In this document: positions 45,952 to 57,387 of the stretch, in pieces
Layout of the letters: each line of letters starts with the position of its first letter
Numbering within the stretch: position 1 is the stretch's first letter
From: Triangularia verruculosa
Taxonomy: Eukaryota > Ascomycota > Sordariomycetes > Sordariales > Podosporaceae
Direction: 5' to 3'
Length of the DNA: 64,000 bases
Assembly (NCBI GenBank): GCA_033296885.1
Contig: MU863896.1
Coordinates: 62,001 to 126,000 of the forward strand
Program-made: the position numbers and the translations under genes
The notes under the pieces: generated by a model
What the model was told of the DNA's origin: nothing
The model's database searches: none
Seen by the model: the letters and a program-made list of their open reading frames with translations, nothing else

Positions 45952-47122
45952 TCAACTCTCCCCACCTCCATCCCCACCCCCCTCCTTCTCCTTCTCCCTC
46001 GTAGCCCTCTCCAAACCAGCCCACCTCGCCTCCGCCGCCCTCGCCCTTATCTCCCTCGCCGTCAACCCCTGACTCTCCCCCCCTCCCCCACCATTACCAC
46101 CAAGTACATACGTCCCCCCCTCCCAACCCCCATGATCCACCATCTCCTCTTCCTCTTCTTCCTCCCCATCCCTCGCAGGCGCGAACTCCCCCTCCACCAC
46201 CGTCCTCCCACCCTTATTCCAATCCGCCTTCTCCACCTCCCTCTCAATCTGCCTGCACAACCTCCAAAAATCATCATCATGCGGCCCAAAAACATTGTGC
46301 GCCAGCTCATGACAAAGCGTCTTCCTCACCCCCTTGTAATCCCTCCACCCATCATACCGATCCGTCCGTAATCTCAGCTCAATCACCTCTCCTTTGTTCC
46401 TGTTCAAACCCAGAGTCCGGGATACACCCCCCTGAGTAGCGGAGGTATGCGCTATTGGATCCATTTCCGTGAGTAACCCGACAGAAAACTCGTGTTTCTT
46501 CATGACGTGGACGATGCCGGGGTCTTCTTTTAGGCGCTGGAGGATGGAGAGGGATTTGGCGGGGTTGGGGAGGTGTTGGAGGACGGACATGGTGTGGAAG
46601 GTGAAGTTCGCGTCGGATAAGGCGGTTTTTTGGCGGGACTGGGGGAGGCGGGCGTAGCGGGAGCGGGCGAGGGCGCGGCGGGCTTGCATGGTTGCTGCTT
46701 GGGTTGCGGCGGATTGGAGGGAGGAGAGGGCGGTGGATTTGGGAGCGAGGAAGCGGAGGGTGGAGTGGTGGAGGGAGGAGAGGGGGAGGGAGGGGTCGGA
46801 GGAGGGGGTTAGCATGCCCTTTTTGAGGGCTGGTGGGCGTTTCTCGAGGAGGGCTTTGCTTTTGGTCCTGGGAGGGGGGTTAGTATAAGGTAGGTGAGGA
46901 AAGGGGGGTTAGATGGGGGACATGCCAGTCATATTCGGGGAATTCTAGGCCGAGAGCTTGGACGAGATGGGTGAAGGTGTCTTGAGGCTCGAAGGTCCAT
47001 GTTTGAGTGTGTTGCTCTGGTGGGAATTTGATGGTGATTTCGACAGTGGGAGAGTCTGTTGATGATGGCTCGAGGGAGCTTGCATGCTCATCGAGGTGTG
47101 GTTGTGTGTCGGTGGCTTCCAT
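45952..47122 (-). CDS. Ubiquitin-like/WLM-domain metalloprotease-type protein
   Basis: Exons 47122–46926 and 46867–45952 give about 370 aa. Phase demands a non-canonical GC–AG intron of 58 nt: TG|GCATGT with acceptor CCCAG, producing YDWTKSKALLEKRP. The N-terminal 80 residues form a ubiquitin-like domain (VEITIKFPPEQHTQTWTFEP). The WLM domain follows, with the zinc motif HELAHNVFGPH (252–262) and DDDFW, and the C-terminus is acidic and then Gly-rich. This is the UBL–WLM architecture known in fungi, related to Wss1/SPRTN proteases that act on SUMO- or DNA-linked proteins. The start has an ideal context (accATGG). An ATG 21 codons upstream is possible. The gene lies in tandem with TRM2. Confidence 0.85.
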
Positions 47123-48457
47123 GGTAAAGTCGGATGACGTTGATGAAGCTATTCTGACGCTTGTGATATGTGAGATGAGGCTCAAAATGTCACACGTTGG
47201 TGTCTCAAACAGAATGACGGGAGCTTTAGACTTGAGCGGAAGTCGTCAATATTGCGTGGTCAAAGTTCACTGATAACTGTAGCTCAAGACAAATGGGTAA
47301 AGACAAAAAGTTGTATTGTTTGTCAGTTGTGAGTCTCATCGCTGAATTGATAGCCACCACTGACTGGAAAGCTTCGATGACGATTCTAGAAACCCGTTTG
47401 TCAGGCCTGCTTTGTCATCCGCCACGAGGTCACGGGCCGCGCCAGACCACGACAAACCGCCATGGCTCATCTCATCTCATCTCATCTCATGAACTCCTCT
47501 TTTCAATAGGAATGGAAATCATGACCTGCGATGTCAATGCAAGAGAAGATCTTCTCGAATGAGTGAAATACCGAAAAGCCAAGCCAATCAGCACCCTGCT
47601 GCTGCTTCATGCTGAGACGCAGCGCGGCTCCAAAGCCAAGATGAAACGCTCGGCAAGTGGGTTTCGCAGCGTGTCAAGAAAGAGAAACGGCTCTGTTTTC
47701 CCAACGGCTTTTGATATCAAAAGAAAAGCGATCTGCACGAATTGCTTGGCCAGCGGTTGTCTACCTCATGATGTCCCAGGTTTGACCGACCAACTTTGGA
47801 CGAGGGGTAAAAAGGTTAAACGGGGGACCCTGAAGATCTGTTCGTTCTCGGTCGTCTGTGCCACTCACCGACATCTGCCATCTTAGACTCTTCAATACGA
47901 GCAGCAGACTGAGGTGGTCTGCTAGAGCATAAATTGAGCCCGTAAATAAAGCCCAATTTCGACAAGAAAGAGGCCTAGCTCCAGCATACGAACCCCTGAG
48001 CGGCTCCAGGTCGGGCGGTGAGCAGCCAATGAAAGGACCCTCAGACCCTCAAAAAACCCCTGATGCTGTGGTACCTTACCGGGTTGTTGGTTGTGGGGGC
48101 TGCCCATCTGTGCCCGCTAGGCCCGACCTGGCATCCAGCACCGGCCTGGCTTTCGTTCAAGATGTTGCCCCTTCCCGTGTTCTTTTCTGCGACCTGCTTC
48201 TCCTCCTGAGCCACCATCTCGTGTTTCCGTTGCTTGGAACTCACAGTCAGCCTCTTCAGGTCACCCAACCCAAATTACCAACTGGCAGGAACGGGCCTTC
48301 CTGTCATTCTAGTCACTCCTTTGACAAACTATTTACTTTTGAGCATTCTATCTTTGCTCGTTCTCGCTCCACGCGCCCCCATAAACCCGAACCGCGCCTT
48401 TTTTTAAGCCACACCACATTCCAAACTTCCCCAACACCTGTCTCAGCTACTGCCATC
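47123..48457. promoter_or_regulatory. Divergent upstream region of the WLM and GEL genes
   Basis: 1.3 kb spacer. A CTCAT pentanucleotide repeat is at 47466–47490. The last 200 bases before 48458 are pyrimidine-rich leader. No gene supported. Confidence 0.5.
47466..47490 (+). repeat. (CTCAT)5 repeat
   Basis: Five perfect pentanucleotide units between divergent genes. Confidence 0.92.
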
Positions 48458-50073
48458 ATGCTTGTATGTCGCTAATTCAGTTTCCAAACCCCTCAACCAA
48501 AAACACCATGCTAACATCCCGCGATAGATGCAATCCGCGCTCCTGGCGCTCGGCGCGACCGCCGTCGCCGCCCTCCAGCCTCTGGAGGTCAAGAACAACG
48601 ACTTCATCAACCCCAAGACCGGCAACCGCTTCCAGATCGTCGGCATGGCCTACCAGCCCGGCGGTTCCGCGGGGTACGATCCTAAGAAGAAACGCGATCC
48701 CCTCTCCGACCCGGACGTCTGCATGCGCGATGCCGCCCTCCTCCAGATCCTCGGCGTGAACGCCATCCGCGTCTACAACCTCAACCCCGACCTCAACCAC
48801 GACGAGTGCGTCTCCATCTTCAACGCCGCCGGCATGTACATGCTCCTCGACGTCAACTCCCCCATGCCCGGCGAGGCCCTGACTTCGTTTGAAGTCTACA
48901 AGTCCTACTACGCCTCCTACCTCAACCGCACCTTCGCCGTCGTCGAGGCCTTCAAGGACTACCCCAACACCCTCGCCTTCTTCTCCGGAAACGAGGTCAT
49001 CGACAAGGAGGAGACCACCGAGTTTGTTCCCTCCTACGTCCGCGCCGTCACCCGCGACTTGAAGAACTACATCAAGAAACACGTCTCCCGCCCCATCCCC
49101 GTCGGCTACTCCGCCGCCGACGTCCGCGACGTCCTCTGGGACTCGTTCAACTACTTCACCTGCTCTCTCCAGGGTGACAAGGACGACATGTCCATGGGCG
49201 ACCTCTTCGCCTTGAATTCCTACTCCTGGTGCGGCGACTCGTCCTTCACCAAGTCTTCCTTTGACGACCTGGTCGAGGGCTTCAAGAACACCCCCGTCCC
49301 GATTTTCTTCTCGGAATTCGGCTGCAACACCCCCTCCCCCCGCATCTTCACCGAGATCGGCTCCATCTACGGCCCGGACATGTACAACGTGTTTGCGGGC
49401 GGGATTGTCTATGAGTACACGCAGGAGGAGAACAACTACGGCATCGTCAACATGACCGAGGAAGGGCCGGCCACGCTGATGAGCGATTTTTACTCGCTCA
49501 AGGAGCAGTACGCCAAGTTGGATTTTGGAAAGTTGCAGAGCTTGAAGCCGAAGAGCGGGTCGGCGCCGAAGCCAGTGAGCTGCAGCCCGAAGCTGATTAC
49601 GGTGGATGGGTTCCAGAATAACTTTACGCTGCCTGTGCTCCCGCCCGGAGCTGCTGAGATTATCGAGAAGGGTGTGAGCCCGAAGCCGAAGGGCAAGTTG
49701 GTGGAGATTAAGGACTGGAAGGTCAAGTTTGAGGTGAAGAATGCGGATGGGACGGTGATTAAGGACTTGGCGGTTAAGCCGCTGGCTGATGATGAGGTTA
49801 ATGGTGAGTTTTTCTGTTTTTTTTCCTGTTTAGTTTAGATTTTTGGATTGTTTTTTTTTTGGATTATGCTAACCAACATTGGATAAAACAGCCCCGGGTT
49901 CCAACACTGCTAACCTCAGCGCTGGATCTGGGTCAAACGGCTCTGGCTCGAACGGTTCGGGATCTCAGGGCAGCACCAACGGTGGCGGCAACGAGAATGG
50001 TGCTGCTGGTCGGGGTGTTGGTGCGGCGATGGCGCTTGTTATGGGTGTTGTTGCCATGGTTGCTGCTTTCTAA
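48458..50073 (+). CDS. GPI-anchored beta-1,3-glucanosyltransferase (GH72, GEL/GAS family)
   Basis: Exons 48458–48463, 48528–49803 and 49892–50073, about 487 aa. The first exon codes only Met-Leu and ends at a GTATGT donor. The 64-nt intron ends in GCGATAG after a GCTAAC branch-like site. Without it, translation could start at the ATG at 48528. A signal peptide (QSALLALGATAVAA) is followed by the GH72 domain. The acid/base Glu lies in FFSGNEVID (about 158) and the nucleophile in FFSEFGCN (about 265). There is no Cys-rich CBM43 domain. A Ser/Gly/Asn-rich stretch and a hydrophobic C-terminal tail give a GPI-attachment signal. The enzyme elongates and crosslinks beta-1,3-glucan in the wall. The last intron is 88 nt. 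Confidence 0.9.
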
Positions 50074-51321
50074 GCTGTCGAACGCTGATTGATCTTGTTT
50101 GGGATTTTGTTTTTTGAGGGGAGGAGGGGGGGAATGATACCTGGATGTATAGTTGTTGGGTTGTCTTTCTTGTTTTATACGATGGAAGTGAGATATGGAG
50201 AAGAAGGAGGAGGAAAGTTTGTTTGTATCTAATGCTTGGAGCTTGTTGTTTGTTGTTTTCTTTTCTGTGTGTGGTGACGACACAACAAAAAAAAAATTAC
50301 ACAAAGATGGGGATAACGTATGATACCAATTTTTTTCGTTTTTTTGCGCCGTTTTTTTATTTTATTTTTGCTTTTCTGTTGGGGGTTGTTGTTTTTCTCA
50401 AGCGCGGAGTTTGGTTTGGGGATTGTTGTATAAGAGGGAAGAGAGGGAAGAGAGGGGGGGTTGTATATATCTTTTGCTTGGAGGGTTTTTTGGAGGCAAG
50501 GGGTTGAAGGGGCTGGAGAGGGGGCTGTTGTTGCCCCGGGGGGGGGGGGGGGTGAGAAGGGTTGATATGTTGGATTATGAAGAAGAAGAGGAAGATGACT
50601 GATTGTATGTGCGTACTTGCTTCGACTTTGTGTTGCTGTAAGCGTGATGAAGCCGCCGATGACTTACCATAAGTGCGGTTGTTTCTTCTATTCAATCCCT
50701 CTTTTGGAAGTGGTTCAATGATGTCTGTGTTCATCATATATGGTCTACCGGTCCCGAAATCCAAGGAACAAAGGGTGTTGCTGATAATATGATCCTTTAA
50801 CCACTTTTGTCAGTTCAAGTTGCTTCTCTTCCAGATTTCATAAACCTGCAACATCTTTCCGTCAGGCAGACCTAATTTCTTTCACAAGAAGCTTTCACGA
50901 CACATTGAATTTTGGTGGTTACTCGATCCGACTCGCAATGCTATGAAGCAACAAACTCAACCAAAGATCAGGAAGCGTATGTATTTCGACTTTTCCGCTC
51001 CATCTAAACTTGCCAGCTAAACAACAGAAAAGATTCAAACCACAACAGCTAGCTACACCACATAGCGCTTTCCTCGTTTTATTATACTTTCTAAATAAAG
51101 GGGGTTTGTAAACAAATAAGCAGAACCATTTCCCATTCCATTCTTTCCGTTCTCCCCCCTTCCACCCACCCGGCATGAAGATGCGCCCCAATGAACAAGA
51201 AACAAAAACCACGGTAGAGAAGAGACAGGACAAGGCATGGGAGGGCGGTAGCTTTTTTTCAGCCGAACTACCTAGGGTCCCCAAATGCATTTTCATCATG
51301 ACATTCATACTAACAACACAT
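50074..51321. other. Convergent 3' flanks of GEL and acl2
   Basis: 1.25 kb spacer, T-rich at first, with a run of about 15 G residues at 50538–50552 and AT-rich sequence before the acl2 stop. No gene supported. Confidence 0.55.
50538..50552 (+). repeat. Poly-G tract
   Basis: Fifteen G residues in the GEL 3' flank. Confidence 0.9.
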
Positions 51322-53268
51322 TTAAGCCTTGAACTCCTCGATGCCGGCAGCCTCCCACTTGCCGGGAATGAGGGCAAGGGGCACGATGCCGCTGACATGC
51401 ATCTCGGGGCCGAAGATCTTGGCCTGAAGACCGAGTTCTTGTGTCGCGGCCTTCATGTTCTTGAGACCCTCTTGGTAGTTGGGGCCGGCACGACGGACCC
51501 AGATCTGAACGTTGTGCTCGTTGAGAGCCTTGGCGTACTCTCTGAGGGCCTTGATGACACCCTTGAAGGTAGAAGCAACGTTGGTGAAGTTGGCAATACC
51601 ACCGCCGATGAACAGGACCTTGCCCTTCTCGTTCATTGGCGCACGGAGCATAAGGTCGAGGACAGTGCGGGCATAGTGGTAGGTCTGGGACTCGGTGGGA
51701 GCACCGGAATACTCACCATAGTTGGCGAGCTCGTCGGCGAAGCCAGCAGAGGCGATGGCATCGGCGTAGACGACGGAAGCACCACCACCAGCGACGAGAG
51801 TCCAGATTCTGCCGTTGGGGTTGAGGACGGTAAGCTTGAGGGAAGCACCAGTCTTGGCGTCAAGCTCAGCGATATAAGCCTCCTCCTTGGTGAGCTCACG
51901 GCCGAAAGGAGCAGGGAACTCGATAGGGGGGCCGGCATCAATGTTGACTGCGCCGTTGGCTGTTGATGGGGCAGTGATGCCGAGAGCCGCTGGCGATCTG
52001 GCAATAGCCCACTTCACACCGCACTCGAAGTCGGCAGTCTGATCAAGCTTAGCAGCCAAGTCCAAGAAGTGGACGGAGGCGGAGGTGGCATCCTCGTTGG
52101 GGATGACCACAAGGGGGTTGATCTCCATATATGTGAACTGGCAGTCAACATAGACGGCATAGAGGCGGACAACTGGAGTTTCGTGGTAAGCAGATGCACT
52201 ACACATTTTGACCTGAGCTTATAAACTTACTGAAGTCAACCAGGACGTTGTGAAGACCTTGGGGGATCTTCTTCAGGAGAGTGGCAGCAAGTTCCTCGTT
52301 AGAGGGGAACTCGGAGAGATCCACGGGGATGAGGATCTTCTCGGCCTTCTCGTCAACATCACCAACATCGACACCACCCTCGTGAGTGAAGAGAATCCAG
52401 TCGCCCTAATATCATGGTCAGCTATACGTTTCTTTCAGTGATAGCTGTGGTTGCGTTCGCGTTGGAGCGTGCACAGGTGCAAATGAGGCTTGATGGCGCT
52501 TGATCCACCAGCGTAAACTGGTTTAGCCTTCCGCTCGTCCGGCTCGGTAGCCTGTATCAGGCGGCCCGCAACGCCAGGACCAGCATGAACAATCGCTGCA
52601 GAGTATAAAACCACAGGAAATCCCGCTGTTTCAATCCTGGGTTTGTTTCCTCATCCGCCATGCGATTTTCAACATCCGCATCCTGCGCCGACAACACCGC
52701 CCTCAAGTGGTTCTGATTGGAGGCGCCAAGCCTGAATTCAATTGGAGATGCACACAACTTACATCGCGGACTGAGTTGATCTAAGGGAAATCGTTAGCGC
52801 CAAACCTCCCGTTACGGAACACCAACCAGCTCGCGCCACACTTACGTTGATATAATATTCCGTGTTGGCGGGGTGAGGGACGAATGGCTCAACCAGGAAC
52901 TGGCGGAGGACACCCTCGACGTGCTCAACCTGTTGTGTCTTGCCGGCACGTTCAGCGATCCACGCCTTCGCCTCGGGCCAGGTCTTGTTGAGAGCGAGGA
53001 GACCGCTCTTTCCACGGCGCTTGATCAGTTGATCGGGCTTCGCAACGAACTTGGCATCGGACTGGAGGAGCCACGGGTATGTGACCTCAGCCTGGTCAAG
53101 AACGGTAGAGACGTCCTGGTCCTCAGGGAAGTGAAGAGAGGCGAGCCTGGGAGGGGGGTTGTGCTTGGTAGGGGGAGGGAGAGTGCTGGGCTTGATGACG
53201 GGGGCACGGGTGAGGTGGTAGTTGATGATGGCCTTGCCATCGGCCTCGAGAATGCTTTTCGCGGACAT
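51322..53268 (-). CDS. acl2: ATP-citrate lyase, subunit 2 (ATP-grasp/citrate-binding)
   Basis: Four exons, 53268–52846, 52780–52763 (18 nt), 52405–52231 and 52172–51322, give about 488 aa, the usual size. The introns are 65, 357 and 58 nt. The micro-exon INSVRD is required to read YYININSVRDGDWILFTHEG. The next junction gives HNVLVDFIVRLYAVYVDCQF. The N-terminus (KSILEADGKAIINYHL) and the first 240 residues form the ATP-grasp part. The second half carries the citrate-binding region, with GGGASVVYADAIASAGFADE and GGGIANFTNV. With Acl1 it makes cytosolic acetyl-CoA and oxaloacetate from citrate, CoA and ATP. Codon use is uniformly C-ending, which suggests high expression. It is head-to-head with acl1. 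Confidence 0.94.
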
Positions 53269-55316
53269 GATGTGAGTTGTGTGGTTTCTTTCTGATTTGT
53301 TTGGTTTCTTTCTTGAGTTGCGGTCAGCTTCGCGGACAGGTCAAAGGTGAAGGAGGGGAGAAAACGCATTGAATGCGAGGGGCTACTCACAAAGTTTATT
53401 GAGCTACCAAGCTTCCCGAGTGGGTGGACTCGAGAATACAAGCAACGGGCGAGTGCTCAGACGAGGGGCAATTCGTCAAGGGATGAGGAGATAGCGAGAT
53501 GGATGAGAATGTCTGGCGAAAAGGCGAAAAGGAGAGTGATTTGGAAAACAGAAAACGCTGAACGCTTCTCTTCTTTCTCTGGGCGGGCACGCAAGGGAAT
53601 GGGACCGTCGCTTCCTTGGGATTGGGTTGGGGGGGATGGGCCAGAAAAAAGGTACCGATGTCTCTGCCCGCCAAAAACCAGCCAAACCATTGGGGATGGT
53701 GGGCTGGTGGGTTGAACCAAGCGGGGCACTGCGCTGGGGGCGGTCAAGGGACCCGAGGTACCGATACTTCGGTGACATCTCCCAAGCCTAGCCCCATTTC
53801 CCATCTTACCTTAGTCGAGGGGACCCGACCGAGCACCGCATCTCCAAGACTTGTCCTTCTCCTTCTCCTGTCCTTCCGTTGCCCTTCACCTCCGAATCCT
53901 CGACGAGTCTCGATGTATTTGAGTTTTGGATCCTGCGGGGGACACGCAGGCGGCGCAGAGCTACCTGACTACGACGGCAGTGGGACCCCTGAAACTGCGC
54001 TGCTGTTCATGCAATACCAGGTTTGCCGCTAGGTGCATACCACACGTGCCTTAACCTCTTGATGCCCTGCTCCTGCATACACTTCTGGCGATGCCCGATT
54101 TCGATGCTCATTCTACAAGTGTAGTTCCCTGTATCACGGCGTCCGCAAGGCGGAGGGTGTTGGGGATCATCCGGCCCCGGACAGCAGCTCGGTCGTCTGT
54201 ATCACAGCTCACGGGCTGCCGGGCTACCGATAGACACACTGATCGGTCTGACGGGTGTCTCTGTTTTTCCTATGTTTATCGATGTTGACTGTCAACAACA
54301 AGTGTTCTGTCATCAGCCTGCCATGTGTACGCGTCCGGCTCGGCCGGCCCATGGCCGTCAAAAATGTGTATGATCGTGTGTGGGTGCCTGTAAAAATTAG
54401 CTGGACCTTTACGACCTTTCTCCTGTCCCCGCCCGCCGTTGCCGATCGGGCCCCGGTCTCCATACCGGCTCCAGGCCAGATCAAAGTTGATCCTGTCTGT
54501 CAGAACCTGGAGAGAGATACCCCGCGCTGGCAAGTGCTTTTGGCATGGTGTTTGTCCAGGAGTATCCAGTACTTGTCTCATCTATCCCATCCCTCTGCCC
54601 ATGGCCAGTTGATGAGAGTTCATCAGTAACTCTCCCAAAGAGAAAAAAGAACCTTTTGGAAGGGTGTCGGGGCTTGGTGCCAGCGAAGATCGGATGATGC
54701 TGTGGCTCTGGTGGCTCCGGGCCGCGCAGGTACCTGTACATTGGCCTGTCACCACCCCACCCCCCCCTTGCCAAGGGAGCGGGGTCCACCCATGGCCGGC
54801 CGCTGTCAGAGTTCGCTGGTCATGAAAAGAAGCATGTCTGGCTGGAATTGGTGAAAGTCCGCTGGGCGATCGGACATGTAGCGACCAGGGTGCTGCAAAA
54901 AGAGTTGGGGAACTGGCCGTGTTTGTTGGATGGTTGACCTGGTGTCTGTCCAATTAGCTGCAGCTAGCGCCCGCAACATTTCTTGGGATTCCAGCAGCTA
55001 AGCTGTCGCCGGGCCATTGCTTCACTAAACTGCGGAGCTCACGCCCACCTCAGGCCCTGCAGCTCGAGTAGCAGGTACCCCGAGCCCGTCCGTCAAAGAG
55101 AGAGGGACAGGACCGACAAAAAACCTCCCACCCAAAATCCAACCCACCTCGCCCACCGCCCACCTTTTCGCATTTCCAGCCAGACTCTCCTTTCTGTTTC
55201 TGCCCCTTCAGTTGTCTTCTCCATTTCCACTCCCTGATCTCCCCCTTTCCCTTTCCTCCTTTCTATCTCCAAGGATCCAAGGAAACACGCACACATTCAC
55301 AGTCCCAGAGCCCACC
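53269..55316. promoter_or_regulatory. 2.0 kb bidirectional upstream region of acl2 and acl1
   Basis: All regulation of the divergent pair should act here. I see a CCAATT site near 54,949, an AGGTACCGAT(A/G) motif near 53,652 and again near 53,756, and GGGACCCGA near 53,746 and 53,820. A CT-rich leader precedes the acl1 start. Open frames over 100 codons exist but carry no domain, so I call none. Confidence 0.5.
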
Positions 55317-57387
55317 ATGTCTCCCGCTGCCTCCAACGGCACCAATGGTGCGAATGGTGCTTCCAACCCGACTGGCGGTCTGTCTGCCAACGACAACATC
55401 CGCAGATTCGCTGCTCCCAGCAGGCCACTGAGCCCTCTTCCCGCCCACGCGCTCTTCAACGACAAGACAAGATGCTTCGTCTACGGCATGCAGCCCCGCG
55501 CCGTGCAGGGCATGCTCGACTTCGACTTCATCTGCAAGCGGGCCACTCCCTCCGTGGCCGGCATCATCTACACATTCGGCGGCCAGTTCGTCAGCAAGAT
55601 GTACTGGGGAACCAGCGAGACTCTTCTCCCCGTGTACCAGGAGGTGCCCAAGGCCATTGCCAAGCACCCCGATGTTGACGTTGTTGTCAACTTTGCCTCC
55701 TCCCGCTCAGTCTACCAGTCTACTCTGGAGCTGATGGAGTACCCCCAAATTAAGACCATTGCCATCATTGCCGAGGGTGTTCCTGAGCGTGTAAGTGAAC
55801 TGTGCAAGAAAATGAAGAACTAGGCAAGAAAGCTAATGTTTTGGCTCCCTACAGCGTGCTCGTGAGATCGCCCACATTGCCAAGAAGAAGGGCGTTACCA
55901 TTATCGGCCCTGCCACCGTCGGCGGCATCAAGCCTGGCTGCTTCAAGATTGGTAACACTGGTGGTATGATGGACAACATTGTTGCTTCCAAGCTCTACCG
56001 CAAGGGTTCCGTTGGCTACGTCTCCAAGTCCGGTGGCATGTCCAACGAGCTTAACAACATTATTGCCAACAACACTGATGGTGTCTACGAGGGTGTGGCT
56101 ATTGGTGGTGATCGGTACCCCGGCACCACCTTCATTGACCACCTTCTGCGTTACCAGGCTGATCCTGGGTGCAAGATCCTCGTCCTCCTCGGTGAGGTCG
56201 GTGGTGTGGAGGAGTACAAGGTGATTGATGCTGTCAAGCAGGGCATCATTACCAAGCCTATCGTTGCGTGGGCCATTGGTACCTGCGCCAGCATGTTCAA
56301 GACTGAGGTTCAGTTCGGCCACGCCGGTGCGTTCGCCAACTCTCAGCTCGAGACTGCCAAGATGAAGAACCAAAGCATGAAGGAGGCCGGTTTCCACGTC
56401 CCCGAGACCTTCGAGGACATGCCCGCTCTCCTCAAGCAGGTGTACGACAAACTCGTCAAGGAGGGCACCATCAAGCCCCAGGCCGAGCCTGTTGTGCCCA
56501 AGATCCCCATCGATTACTCGTGGGCTCAGGAGCTTGGTCTCATCCGTAAGCCCGCTGCCTTCATTTCCACCATTTCCGACGACCGTGGCCAAGAACTTCT
56601 CTACGCTGGTATGCCCATCTCAGACGTGTTCAAGGAGGACATCGGTATCGGTGGTGTCATGTCTCTTCTGTGGTTCCGCCGCAGACTCCCACCATACGCC
56701 TCCAAGTTCCTGGAGATGGTTCTCATGCTTACCGCTGATCACGGTCCCGCCGTGTCCGGTGCCATGAACACCATTATCACCACCCGTGCCGGTAAGGATC
56801 TGATCAGTGCTCTCGTCTCTGGTCTCCTTACCATTGGTTCTCGTTTCGGTGGTGCCCTCGACGGTGCCGCTGAGGAGTTCACCAAGGCGTTCGACAAGGG
56901 TCTCAGCCCCCGTGAGTTCGTTGACAGCATGCGCAAGGCGAACAAGCTCATTCCCGGTATCGGTCACCGTGTCAAGTCGCGCAACAACCCCGATCTCCGT
57001 GTCGAGCTCGTCAAGGAGTACGTCAAGGCCAAGTTCCCCAACCACAAGCTCCTCGACTACGCGCTCGCCGTCGAGACGGTCACCACCTCCAAGAAAGACA
57101 ACCTCATTCTCAACGTCGACGGCTGCATTGCCGTCTGCTTTGTGGATTTGGTCAGAAACTGCGGTGCTTTCACCGCCGAGGAGGCCGAGGACTACCTCAG
57201 CATGGGTGTTCTCAACGGTCTCTTCGTCCTTGGTCGCAGCATTGGTCTTATTGCCCATTACCTCGATCAGAAGAGACTGCGCACTGGTCTCTACCGCCAT
57301 CCTTGGGATGATATCACTTATCTCCTTCCTTCCCTTCAGCAGTCTGGTCCTCCAGGCGCCGAGGGCCGTGTTGAGGTGCAGATGTAA
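55317..57387 (+). CDS. acl1: ATP-citrate lyase, subunit 1 (CoA-ligase/citrate synthase-like)
   Basis: Exons 55317–55790 and 55855–57387, with a 64-nt intron, give about 668 aa. The intron joins IAEGVPER to RAREIAHIAKKKG. A short Ala/Asn/Gly-rich leader is followed by a CoA-binding domain with ATVGGIKPGCFKIGNTGGMM, the phosphohistidine loop VQFGHAGAFANSQ (His at about 314) and the citrate synthase-like domain with GIGHRVKSRNNPD (His about 529). It forms the lyase with Acl2. The gene has the most uniform C-ending codons of the window. The start has an ideal context (caccATGT). Plus-strand identity is certain; long minus-strand open frames here are codon-bias shadows. Confidence 0.95.

Noticed and set aside
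51175..51966. Plus-strand 263-codon frame over acl2
   Set aside because: Shadow of the acl2 coding strand; no family match.
52557..52757. Short minus-strand frame inside the long acl2 intron
   Set aside because: It lies between strong splice sites and is not in phase with the lyase exons; no family signal.
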